Below are positions 7,919 through 16,600 of a DNA stretch of 64,000 nt, piece after piece (within the stretch, counting starts at the first letter, position 1; each line of letters opens with the position of its first letter). The translations under genes were made by a program, and so were the position numbers. The notes below the pieces were generated by a model. The model searched no databases. It had not been told where the DNA came from and was given only the letters and a program-made list of their open reading frames with translations. Origin of the DNA: Thiothrix sp. (GTDB lineage: Bacteria; Pseudomonadota; Gammaproteobacteria; Thiotrichales; Thiotrichaceae); the NCBI RefSeq assembly GCF_028714775.1, contig NZ_JAQTLS010000002.1, forward strand, positions 62,001 through 126,000, read 5' to 3'.

Positions 7919-9487
7919 ATGGCAAACGATCAGAGCGCATTCACCCAATACGCGGGTTATGCCCGCAGCGTAGCAATTGCTCAAGCTAACGCCACCGCCT
8001 ACCGGAAATACGTCGAAGGGCCCGACAGTTACCCGGCAAAAATACAGGCGATTGAAGCTTCCATTGCAGCGGAAAAAGCCAAACCCAAGCCGAACCCCGT
8101 GTTGCTGCAAAACCTGCAAGCCAATGCCGATAAGTTCAAAGCCGACTACGCCAAAGCGGGTTACGCACAGAAACTCGCCGATGCCATTGCCGCTGAAAGC
8201 AATGCCAAAGCGGAAATGCTCAAGCTGGAAAATGCCAACGAAGTGTTCCAATGCACCCCGATGATTGCCAAAGAGTCGCTGTACATCGTCGATACCGCAG
8301 GCTGTAATGCTTTTCGCACCTATAGCAAAAGCCCGCTTTACCCCTGCTATTACCAAGCTCCGCCTGCCAATAATGCCATGCAGCAAAAGGCGATCCAGCA
8401 GGTGCAACAGCCCGTGGTTCCGCAGTGTGTGTGTTTCCAGAATAAAACCATTACCTTGCCGCCCACGGCGGGTGGTGACGGTTTGCGGGTGTGGGAAAGC
8501 AATATCCGTATCAGCAAAGTGAACATCACCGACCAGCGTGTTTATGGCAATGACGTGGGGCATAAAGATGCGATCCAACTGATTCCGCCCGCCAAAACTG
8601 ACCCAGTGAATAAAGCTGCCGACGGTTCGCCATGCCGCATGGAAGAGCAAATGGCAGGGGCAATGCTGGAAAACATTTACATCGACAACTGCCAAATCAC
8701 CGCTGAAAAAGCCGCGTTCCAAGGCATTTTCGCCAGCGATGGGCTGTTTCGGAATATCCGCATCCTCAATAACACCATCAAGACGCAGGCCGCGCATTTC
8801 ATTACTTTGAATGGCTTGCTCAGCGGCGTCATGCGCGGTAACAAATTGGTCGCAGCGGGAACATCGCCCGCACGGGTGCAACTGTATTCGACCCGCATCG
8901 GTGGCAGTTTGGCGGAAGAAGGGCTGGTGTGGCTGTTGTCTTTCAGCGCTTCCACGGGTTTCCAATACGCGCCGCTGGATACTGATTTGGTGTTCAACAA
9001 GGGGAAACCGGAAGAAGGCTTATACCCGTTGGATTCGGGTGGCAATATTGACCACCGGGGTAAGATTTCACGCCATTACGCCGCCTTCAGTATTGGGCTG
9101 GAACAGTTCGATTACTACGGCTACTTGCGCGAATACAACAGCCTGACTTATGGGCAATACCGCAGCAAATACCCCGACGACCTCAAGCGCATGGAAGGTT
9201 GGCTGACTGCCCGTATCGCCGAATACAAAATCCTCGACCCAAAATCCGAATTGCGTTTGGTGGTGATGCCGCAATTGCAGGATGCATTGGCGAAACTGCA
9301 CGACCCGAGCTTATTTGATGTGCGCGTCCCCGACTTAAAGCTGTTGCCAGTCAAGATTTTCAGCATGAAACGGCTAGCGATCCGTTTCGGCAAACTGGCG
9401 GTATTTGACCCCAACGCCTTAGCCACCAGCCCGGAAGCCTTGGCGCAACTTAAACTGCGGCGCAGCAAACTGGCGTTTTTGGTCTAA
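7919..9487 (+). CDS. Unknown protein with coiled coil and beta-helix-like region
   Basis: Protein of 522 residues that I do not recognise. There is no signal peptide or membrane segment. Residues 1-105 are Ala/Lys/Gln-rich and likely helical or coiled-coil. A Cys-containing joint (about 115-180) includes FQCTP, GCNAF, YPCYY and QCVCF. Residues about 190-300 have repeated short strands with regular Asn, Ile and Asp (RVWESNIRISKVNIT, LENIYIDNCQIT, FRNIRILNNTI), as in right-handed parallel beta-helices of the pectate-lyase/NosD type. The C-terminal 200 residues are mixed. An AGGAGA element precedes the ATG, and a TATAAT box lies at 7892-7897. It is flanked by B12 genes and ends 4 bp from a convergent gene. 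Confidence 0.7.
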   Translation: MANDQSAFTQYAGYARSVAIAQANATAYRKYVEGPDSYPAKIQAIEASIAAEKAKPKPNPVLLQNLQANADKFKADYAKAGYAQKLADAIAAESNAKAEMLKLENANEVFQCTPMIAKESLYIVDTAGCNAFRTYSKSPLYPCYYQAPPANNAMQQKAIQQVQQPVVPQCVCFQNKTITLPPTAGGDGLRVWESNIRISKVNITDQRVYGNDVGHKDAIQLIPPAKTDPVNKAADGSPCRMEEQMAGAMLENIYIDNCQITAEKAAFQGIFASDGLFRNIRILNNTIKTQAAHFITLNGLLSGVMRGNKLVAAGTSPARVQLYSTRIGGSLAEEGLVWLLSFSASTGFQYAPLDTDLVFNKGKPEEGLYPLDSGGNIDHRGKISRHYAAFSIGLEQFDYYGYLREYNSLTYGQYRSKYPDDLKRMEGWLTARIAEYKILDPKSELRLVVMPQLQDALAKLHDPSLFDVRVPDLKLLPVKIFSMKRLAIRFGKLAVFDPNALATSPEALAQLKLRRSKLAFLV

Positions 9488-9491
9488 AGGC

Positions 9492-10145
9492 TTAATCCGG
9501 TTGGCAGAGGTCACGTGGGTAATCGGGGACGTAATGCTTAAGTTCCATCTCAACCCAACCGCCCGCCACCGGGTCTTTGACCATGATGCTGGGTTCTGCC
9601 ATCCCGACGTGGCGGTATTGCTTGTCGGCGTAATCCCAAACGCTGCCGCAACGCAGTTGGTCGTGTTGCACCGGGATGCGGCTTGCCAACGCAGCGGGCA
9701 CATCCTTTGTCCACTGGAACAGCACCGTCCCAAAACCTGCACCGCCGTTAGCGAAACCGGCAGGGGTAATGGTGATGAATTCCGCCCGGTCAGCGATGAG
9801 CACTTGCGCCGCGCCGTGGCTATCTTCGCGCAACAACCACGCGATTTGCAGGCGGGAAGGTGACGGTTTGCAGCGCTTATCCGGGGTAACAACCCATTCG
9901 TTGGTGGCGGGGTCGCCATCCATATCCACTTGTAATTGCAATAACTGGCATCCCGCCCATTCGGGAGCATAAGCCAACACCGCGTCACGCAAGGCGGGCG
10001 AGGCTTTTTCATGTATGTCTGCCAACACCAGCCCGGTCGCTAACGGTGCGGAAATGGTTTGTTGGGCAAAGCCGCTGTTAGCACCCAACAGCAAACTGGT
10101 GGCACACAAAGCGGGCAACAACGTGGCGCGGAAGGCAAAGCTCAT
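9492..10145 (-). CDS. Secreted hypothetical protein
   Basis: Exported protein of 217 residues with a clear signal peptide (MSFAFRATLLPALCATSLLL, cleavage near GFA-Q). The start at 10145 is chosen because AGGA lies 8 bases upstream; an ATG three codons earlier is possible. Much longer frame extension upstream runs through cobS on the same strand and is not the gene. The mature part has a paired-cysteine pattern, segments such as WLLREDSHGAAQVLIADRAE, and no catalytic motif I can name. It may be periplasmic. It is the last gene of the hipB-hipA-cobS direction, 47 bp after cobS. Function unknown. Confidence 0.75.
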   Translation of the reverse strand: MSFAFRATLLPALCATSLLLGANSGFAQQTISAPLATGLVLADIHEKASPALRDAVLAYAPEWAGCQLLQLQVDMDGDPATNEWVVTPDKRCKPSPSRLQIAWLLREDSHGAAQVLIADRAEFITITPAGFANGGAGFGTVLFQWTKDVPAALASRIPVQHDQLRCGSVWDYADKQYRHVGMAEPSIMVKDPVAGGWVEMELKHYVPDYPRDLCQPD

Positions 10146-10192
10146 GGTTTTCATCCTTAAATAACGGCGAACTTTCCCAAGTATAGGCGAGA

Positions 10193-10924
10193 TTAGCCGA
10201 CCGACAGCGCCACCCCGACCAACCACAGCATTTCGCCGATTTCCACGCTTGCCCCTGCGGTATCGCCGGTACACCCCTGAATGCGTTGCACCATCATGCG
10301 CCGCAACAACCAAAAGCCAAGCACGGCGGTGAACAAACCTTGCAGGGAAAACAACATCGCCACCGCGAAGGTGATCACTGTTACCCACAGGGCAGGTTCT
10401 CGCGGCAAATGTTCCGTCACGGCACTTGCCAAACCCCCCGCCCGCACATACGGCGTGGTCAGGAACAACAGCAAAATCAAGGCGCGTCCCACTGCCGGGG
10501 CCAGCAAGACTGCCCACCAATGCCCGTTTTCCAAAATCACCGCCAGTGCCGCGAATTTCAGCAGCAACACGCCGATCAGCGCAACCACCCCTGCCGCACC
10601 CACCAATGGGTCTTTGAGGATGCGGTGGGTTTTTTCCACATCGCCAAAACCACCCAGCCATGCATCCGCACTGTCCGCCAGCCCATCAAGGTGTAGTCCG
10701 CCCGTGAGCATTGCCCACAACACCACCAGCATTGCCGCCAGCAACAACGCTTGCGCATGGGGAAACAGCAGCAGCGGTAAGCACAACAACACGCCGATCA
10801 GCAAACCGACCAGCGGGTAAAACAGCGCGGCGCGGGCGAAATCGGGCGCTTCCAGCTTGCCCAAGTCAGGTACGGGAATGCGGGTGAGGAAGGAGAGGGC
10901 GAGGAGGAAGTGGCGGGGCATCAT
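10193..10924 (-). CDS. cobS: Adenosylcobinamide-GDP ribazoletransferase CobS
   Basis: Membrane cobalamin synthase of 243 residues. It joins adenosylcobinamide-GDP and alpha-ribazole (or its phosphate) to form adenosylcobalamin (phosphate) in the inner membrane. Family marks are LSFLTRIPVP near the N-terminus, GGLHLDGLADSADAW, FGDVEKTHRILKDPLVG and LGFWLLRR, with five or more hydrophobic helices. Its ATG overlaps the TGA of hipA (ATGATG). The start at 10924 has GGGA 7 bases upstream; the adjacent Met at 10921 is equally possible. It shares the last nucleotide-loop assembly steps with cobC and cobT at 20.5-22.2 kb. Sitting behind a toxin gene is odd. Confidence 0.94.
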   Translation of the reverse strand: MMPRHFLLALSFLTRIPVPDLGKLEAPDFARAALFYPLVGLLIGVLLCLPLLLFPHAQALLLAAMLVVLWAMLTGGLHLDGLADSADAWLGGFGDVEKTHRILKDPLVGAAGVVALIGVLLLKFAALAVILENGHWWAVLLAPAVGRALILLLFLTTPYVRAGGLASAVTEHLPREPALWVTVITFAVAMLFSLQGLFTAVLGFWLLRRMMVQRIQGCTGDTAGASVEIGEMLWLVGVALSVG

Positions 10925-12171
10925 TGTGTAATCCCGGTTTGGCGCGATGCCAACCATCCGGCACGTTTCTGCACGATGGCAGCAATCGCGTTCAGTAATG
11001 CGCTATTTTCTAGCCCTAATGCCAGCATGACGGGCTGAATGCCTGCCAGTACCCGTTTACTGAGTGCAATACTGCGTTTTTGCAGCAGAATGGGGTTAAT
11101 GCCGACTTCATTAGCAAAACGTTGCCAGTGGCGGTGTTGCACCCATTCGGGACGGTATTCGCCGCCGATAGGCATTGCCATACGGGTATCTAGTGCTGGG
11201 TAAACGCTGGTACACAATAGGTCATACAACGGCGCAAGGTATAGACGATTGCTAGCCGTTATTATCATCGCCAGATTTTTCGCATGGGCATCGGCATTGC
11301 CAATCAGGTAATTGAAAATCACCCAATCTAGCACTTTCAAACGCTCGCGCCCCGGCACGGCAGCGTATTGGTCGATCAGGCGGAAAATATCTGCGAAATC
11401 CGCCCCACCATCCTTGGTGTATTTCTGGTCTGGCAATGCCCCTGCCAGTTGGCAAAAATCCAGTTGGTGCAAACGCTGCCATTGCCCATCACGCTCCACG
11501 CGGTCGTAGCGTTCCACCAGCAAGACGGGTTCGGGCAAGCGCACGATGTCAGCATTGACCGCATCCAACCCGCAATACCGAGCCAGCCGCAGGCAAAAGG
11601 CTTCATTGAATACCGCCTCTGGAAACTGCTTTTCCGGCTGGATCGCAGGTTTGAGGATATGGCTGGAAGCCGCCCCACCTATCGGCAACCAAAACGCGCC
11701 GTCGGTATAACGCACAGGAATTTTATCTTGCGCTCCTGCCAACGACAGGCGTAATTCCCCGTGTTGGAACAAGAGTGGCAAATGATCTGCCAAGCGCACT
11801 AAATCAGCACGAATCTGCTCCGTGGGGTAAGGCTGGTACGCGGCTTGGCGGGATTGGGTTGCGCCTTCCGGCACGAGTGCGAATGCACCAGCGGCATCTT
11901 CCCCAAAGGCGGCGAGTTGTGCGTAGACATCGCCACGTGGGAGGCGTTTAAGTTTCAGGATGGTATTTAACACTGCGCCTTCCGGCAGCAGGTTGCTAAA
12001 GAAAAACAGGACGTTATCGCCCCGCCATTGTTGCAGACCCAACGGCAGATGCGGTGTCAGGGGAAATGCAGTGCGGGATTGCACCCAGCTTGCGGCGTAT
12101 TGGAAGCATAAAACGCGCGATTCACTCCACAACTGCCCGACAATTTCGTTGCCATACAACACTTGTAACAT
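10921..12171 (-). CDS. hipA: HipA-family serine/threonine kinase toxin
   Basis: Type II toxin of the HipA family, 416 residues. The N-terminal subdomain (FFFSNLLPEG) is followed by SLAGAQDK at 143-150, the HILKP strand around 171-175, and VERYDR at 219-224. The kinase loop is GNADAHAKN at 291-299 and the metal-binding Asp lies in LAPLYDLL at about 317. E. coli HipA phosphorylates glutamyl-tRNA synthetase and halts translation; HipA proteins elsewhere have other targets. The active-site pattern is intact. The start at 12171 lies 2 bp after the antitoxin stop, and the 3' end overlaps cobS by 4 bp, giving an unusual hipB-hipA-cobS transcript. Confidence 0.93.
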   Translation of the reverse strand: MLQVLYGNEIVGQLWSESRVLCFQYAASWVQSRTAFPLTPHLPLGLQQWRGDNVLFFFSNLLPEGAVLNTILKLKRLPRGDVYAQLAAFGEDAAGAFALVPEGATQSRQAAYQPYPTEQIRADLVRLADHLPLLFQHGELRLSLAGAQDKIPVRYTDGAFWLPIGGAASSHILKPAIQPEKQFPEAVFNEAFCLRLARYCGLDAVNADIVRLPEPVLLVERYDRVERDGQWQRLHQLDFCQLAGALPDQKYTKDGGADFADIFRLIDQYAAVPGRERLKVLDWVIFNYLIGNADAHAKNLAMIITASNRLYLAPLYDLLCTSVYPALDTRMAMPIGGEYRPEWVQHRHWQRFANEVGINPILLQKRSIALSKRVLAGIQPVMLALGLENSALLNAIAAIVQKRAGWLASRQTGITQ

Positions 12172-12173
12172 GG

Positions 12174-12434
12174 TCAGCGCCCCTGTGCGGTCAGTTGCAG
12201 CCCTAACGCGGCTAACACTTGGCAAGCCTTGCCCAGCGTTACGCCTGCTTTGCCGTTTTCAAGCTGGATGACGAGTTCGCGCCCTACACCGGAAACGAGT
12301 GCAAGTTCTTCTTGGGTCATGGCGTTGGCAAGGCGGGTGGTGCGTATTTGTTCGCCCAAAGTTAGCAGCATGGGATTATTGCCCGTAGTGGCGTGACGGC
12401 GGCGTTTGCTGGTGATGTCGCTGATGTCCGACAT
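12174..12434 (-). CDS. hipB: HipB-like XRE-family antitoxin
   Basis: Small DNA-binding protein of 86 residues with an XRE-type helix-turn-helix (LGEQIRTTRLANAMTQEELA followed by the recognition helix region VGRELVIQLENGK). It pairs with the HipA toxin 2 bp downstream. Such antitoxins bind the toxin and repress their own promoter. A GGGAGG ribosome-binding site lies 5 bases before the ATG. Two direct copies of TTGGCTA, 10 bp apart, sit 40-56 bp upstream and could be part of its operator. The basic, partly disordered N-terminus (KRRRHATTG) is longer than in E. coli HipB. Confidence 0.92.
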   Translation of the reverse strand: MSDISDITSKRRRHATTGNNPMLLTLGEQIRTTRLANAMTQEELALVSGVGRELVIQLENGKAGVTLGKACQVLAALGLQLTAQGR

Positions 12435-12473
12435 TACTACCTCCCAAGATGGTAAAAGCGAGAAAGTCTGTTA

Positions 12474-12490
12474 TTGGCTACTTTTGGCTA
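12474..12490 (-). promoter_or_regulatory. Possible HipB operator (direct repeat)
   Basis: Two exact copies of TTGGCTA (TAGCCAA on the coding strand) at 12474-12480 and 12484-12490 are spaced one helical turn apart upstream of hipB. The spacing suits a repressor. The classic TATCC-N8-GGATA Hip box is not seen. The rest of 12435-12631 (198 bp) holds no gene I can support. Weak evidence. Confidence 0.3.
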
Positions 12491-12633
12491 AACGGGTGGG
12501 GAAGTCAAGGGAAAGTCGGGTTTCGGCGACATATCTATTTGTCTGAATTCCAGTTCAGATACATTCAAAGTCAGGGTTTGAAATTACTTGGTGAGCGCAC
12601 CACTCATTACCAGCAATATTCGCATAATGATCA

Positions 12634-13632
12634 TTACTTCCGTGGTTTCGGCAACTTTTCGATAGCCTGTTCAAAGTCGCGGTCAATCGGTTGCGGCTCT
12701 GATAGCAAGGCTTGGCGGTACTTTGCGTACTCCTGTTCGGCCTTTTGCAATGCTTGTTGGTGGGAAATTGTTCCGGCGTTGTCCAGCAGTTCGCGTCCGG
12801 TCATGCGCAGAAAATCATCCAGCCGCGTTGCCCAATCTTGCATGTACATGGGGGTGCGGTTGAGTGCCTGCAATTCGGCGAGTTCCAGATAGGCGGTGAC
12901 GATGCGGTTGAGGACGTTGAGTTCGTCCGGGGTCAGGTAGTTTTTGGCAATGGTGATTTCGGCTTTGCCGGGTTTTGTGCCGATCCAGTGGGTCATGCCC
13001 ATGTTGGGCTGGTTGGCGTCGGCGCGGGTGTGGATGATTTCGGCGGCGGTGTGTCCGTGCGCTGCCCAGTGCATCTTGTTTTGTACGCTGGCGAAAAACT
13101 GTTGGGAAACCTCGGTTTTCGGGTCGTAATCAATGCTGGTGGCGTAAATGTCCAGCACCTTGCGCCAGAACACGCGCTCGGCGGAACGGATGTCGCGGAT
13201 GCGGGCAAGCAATTCGTCGAAATAGTTGCCACCGCCGCCGCGTTTGAGGCGTTCGTCGTCCAGTGTGAAACCCTTGACCAGATATTCGCGCAGGCGTTGG
13301 GTTGCCCAGATGCGGAACTGGGTTCCCCGGTGGGATTTTACCCGATAGCCGACGGAAATGATCACGTCTAGGTTGAAGTGTTCCACCTGATAAGTTTTGC
13401 CGTCGGCGGCAGTTGTTGCAAAATTTGCAATAACTGAATCCCGCACCAGTTCGCCTTCTGCAAAAATGTTGCGGATGTGGCGGGAAATCACCGACTTGTC
13501 GCGCTGGAACAGGTCGCTCATGTCGGTGAGGGAAAGCCACACGGTTTCGTCTTGCAGGCGGACTTCGAGGCGGGTTTGTCCGTCGGGGGTTTGGTAGAGG
13601 AGGAACGATGTATTTTGTTCGTCTGTAATATT
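12634..13632 (-). CDS. Virulence RhuM family protein
   Basis: RhuM-family protein of about 332 residues. It shows the family pattern of a KilA-N/Bro-like DNA-binding N-terminus (VWLSLTDMSDLFQRDKSVIS), followed by VIISVGYRVKSHRGTQFRIWAT and a C-terminal Fic-like or helical region (HTAAEIIHTRADANQPNMGM, EITIAKNYL). RhuM was named in a Salmonella pathogenicity island, but its biochemistry is unclear; homologues are frequent in defence islands and beside toxin-antitoxin or restriction genes. I place the start at GTG 13632 because GAGGA lies 7 bases before it; a TTG at 13656 is the alternative. It follows the large NTPase gene by about 34 bp on the same strand and has the normal GC of the host, unlike that gene. 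Confidence 0.85.
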   Translation of the reverse strand, partial: NITDEQNTSFLLYQTPDGQTRLEVRLQDETVWLSLTDMSDLFQRDKSVISRHIRNIFAEGELVRDSVIANFATTAADGKTYQVEHFNLDVIISVGYRVKSHRGTQFRIWATQRLREYLVKGFTLDDERLKRGGGGNYFDELLARIRDIRSAERVFWRKVLDIYATSIDYDPKTEVSQQFFASVQNKMHWAAHGHTAAEIIHTRADANQPNMGMTHWIGTKPGKAEITIAKNYLTPDELNVLNRIVTAYLELAELQALNRTPMYMQDWATRLDDFLRMTGRELLDNAGTISHQQALQKAEQEYAKYRQALLSEPQPIDRDFEQAIEKLPKPRK

Positions 13633-13666
13633 CACTAATGTATCCTCAGTATTCAAAGTATCGTCA

Positions 13667-16600
13667 TCAGTTCTTTTCTGCGGCTTTAAAAAAGTCCTCG
13701 ATACCGTACAAATCTAACTGTAGTAATCTGTCTTGCAAGTTAATAACACGAGTAATTAATATTTTATCATCTGTCTCATCGGCTTCTCGCAAAAGTGTAT
13801 TTAGAGCTTGAATTAATGATTTTCCGTCATAAAGCCGTCTGGCAGATTCGGTGGACAGTCTGTCCGCTAATTTTTCCATCAACTCTAATGTTGCTAAAGG
13901 GTCACGGTTTGATAAATCAGCAATCCAATCCAGTAGATGTTTGATGCTCCACCGATCTTCGTTGAAACTGGCTTTCTCGATATATAATCGGGCAAAATCG
14001 AGTCCTAAACAGCTACCATGCTCTTTAGGATCGAAAGCATCCTCAATTTCACCAATAACTTTTGGTAGACCTAATTCAAGTTCCAGAATACGAGTCAGTC
14101 CACTGATACACAGCCCATCTCGAATGTGTTTATCTAAGTTGGCTGCAAATACTTGGGTTGCAGCTATCCACACTTCTTCTTTGTTTACATTGGCTAGTTT
14201 TTCAAAAAGTTGATCCTGACTAATATGTCTAGATAGATGACTCATAGTCGATAAGAGTCCCCAGCCCTGCAATGCTTCGGGGTCACCTGATCGTAACATA
14301 CGTTCCAGATAAGGCTGTACATACTCAAAATTACTATGATACTGATAATATAAATGTTGTTGTGCTACTCCCCAAAGATATGGTGGCGAGTTACCATCAT
14401 AGATGTCACTAAATAATTGAAACCCCCATTCTGGATTTTTGTATGTTATATAGGGGATTTGATCAATAATTGTTATGGCTGCTTGTTCCGAAGCTTTGAC
14501 TAAATGTCGTAATAATGGAAATAGCAATTCTGGAATATTTTGCTCTTCCTCTAATAAGCGACTGCAAAGTTTTGCAACACCACTTCCAATATGTCCCCAG
14601 TCACTGTTGATGGCACGAAACCGTACATCACGTTCAGATTTTTCAGTCAACGGTTCTTCAAAATTCTTTCTGATCTTCTGATGTCGCAAATCAAAAAGAA
14701 ACTGAAATAAAATAAATACAAGTTTTTCTGTTTGTTCCTGTTGACGCAATACTTCACAGCAGGCTTCAGGAATCATAAAAAGATTAAATTGATTTGTATC
14801 CGTCCATAGCCAATTCTTTTCCATTAGAAGTAGTAATTTTTCTGCCAATGGCTCTCCATTTACTTCCGGCTGAACTCTTTTGAACTCACCACCAGCAGGG
14901 GTAAGATTCCCATATCTATACCGTAGATGATCAGCAACTCCATGAACAATATTTTGTGCATAACCTGCATCTAGTTCGCTCGAAAAAAATATGGGTATTA
15001 ATTTTAAATATCGAGGAGGGTCATAGGCGGCAGCTTCGCTAAGCCTGCGTTGTACCATTCCTTGGTCGCCACGCAGATGGTCTCCAGGGTGATGTCCAAA
15101 TCCATCGTCATAACCTTCATAATGCTTACAGTAAGAGATCAAGGCAATATCAGTGAAACTTAACATTTGCTCCAAGGTCAACGGATAACTAACAGTACCT
15201 CCTCTGCTTCTAATATCGGGTTCCGGCAAAAACCGACCAAAGCTATTCTCGAATTGGTTAATGAAACTTTGGCTTTCCTCAGTGCGATATATAACAGGTA
15301 TCCACAACAAGTAGTTATACCTTTTTCTGTATACCCATTGAGGTGGTTCATTATTTTCTTGGTATCCAACCCAATCATCGCCATTATATAAGCCTAGAAT
15401 AATGCGCTGATTTTCGAGTTGAGCTATCTCCGGCAAGAGGAAGTAACTGGTCTGCATCAATTGCCCGATTTCATAATCTAAACGACCATAGCGGAAAAAT
15501 TCTGCATTAGTTAATAGTGCGCTTATTCCATCAGCATGGCTTTCAGGTGAATCAGAATAAGGTTTGATCAGGAAATACAGAAAAATCAGTAGGCTTGAAT
15601 CTCTCAGTCTTGATTTATTTGTTTTCCACCATGCTGTGTTCTCACTTGCATGAGTATGAATCGCATTTTCTAATGCTTGTAGTAGAACAGCCAAATCATC
15701 TGAGTGATACAAATCTTGGCGGCTATGTCTCCGATCATAAGATGGGCAACTATCAATAAATGCTGAGTTTAACTCTCGATTTCTTGGTTCTTCACTGTAT
15801 GCCCATAATTCTAAGCTAGAGAGTACCAGATCAAGAAAATGGCTAGACTTTTCTAAGTGTTTTTCCAAGAAATTTTTGTCTCGAAATTTGCAATCCAATT
15901 GTCTGCCAAGTTCAAAGTGAGAAATGCCTCTATTAGTTACCTTTCTAGTCATGAAGCGCCATAACAAGGTATTACCTTCGTTCATTGAGGTAGCATAGCG
16001 ACCTAAAACATCTAGGAAAAACCCATATTCGCGGATGGTCTTTTTAGAAATCGACTCAAGTAAGGTATTTATCCCTTCTGTATGCCACTCGGTAAAGTTA
16101 TTTATCTGCCAGATAATTACGTCATGCGCGTTGCTTGCATTCCAATCTTCATTAATAGCCCGTAACCATAGTCCAACGACTTCAGCAGGAAAGTTATTTG
16201 CCCATAGCTCTAGTCGTCGTAAAAAGTTATCCCTCCAATGCTGATCAGTATTTCTCAATAACGGCAACCAATAATCTAACAGTAATCTAAACCAACCATT
16301 TCCTGTGGTTTTCCAGAACATCCGCTCGAATAGAATAGGGTGTTGTTGAAAGATGCGCCGAATCAAAGGCCAGTCTTCATTCGGGCTAACATTCAGAGTT
16401 GCAATAGTCTCAACAATGAGTCGTTTAAGGTGGTAAGCAACTTTGTCATGATCGAGTGCTTTTGTAATCTGACGTGAAAATAGTTCTGGGCTGTATATTC
16501 GTAGATGAAATACAAAAGTTTGAACTGATGCTCTCAAAAAAGGGAATGGCGGGTATTCTAGGATAAATGACAGAAAATCCTTGTCATTGGCAAGAGCATG

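Noticed and set aside
10146..10661. Open frame extending the secreted protein gene upstream through cobS
   Set aside because: It lies antiphase to cobS on the same strand, has Gly/Arg-rich composition, and the signal peptide and ribosome-binding site support a start at 10145.
12449..12892. Plus-strand frame beside hipB
   Set aside because: It runs antisense into rhuM, is Ser/Arg/Cys-rich and has no ribosome-binding site.
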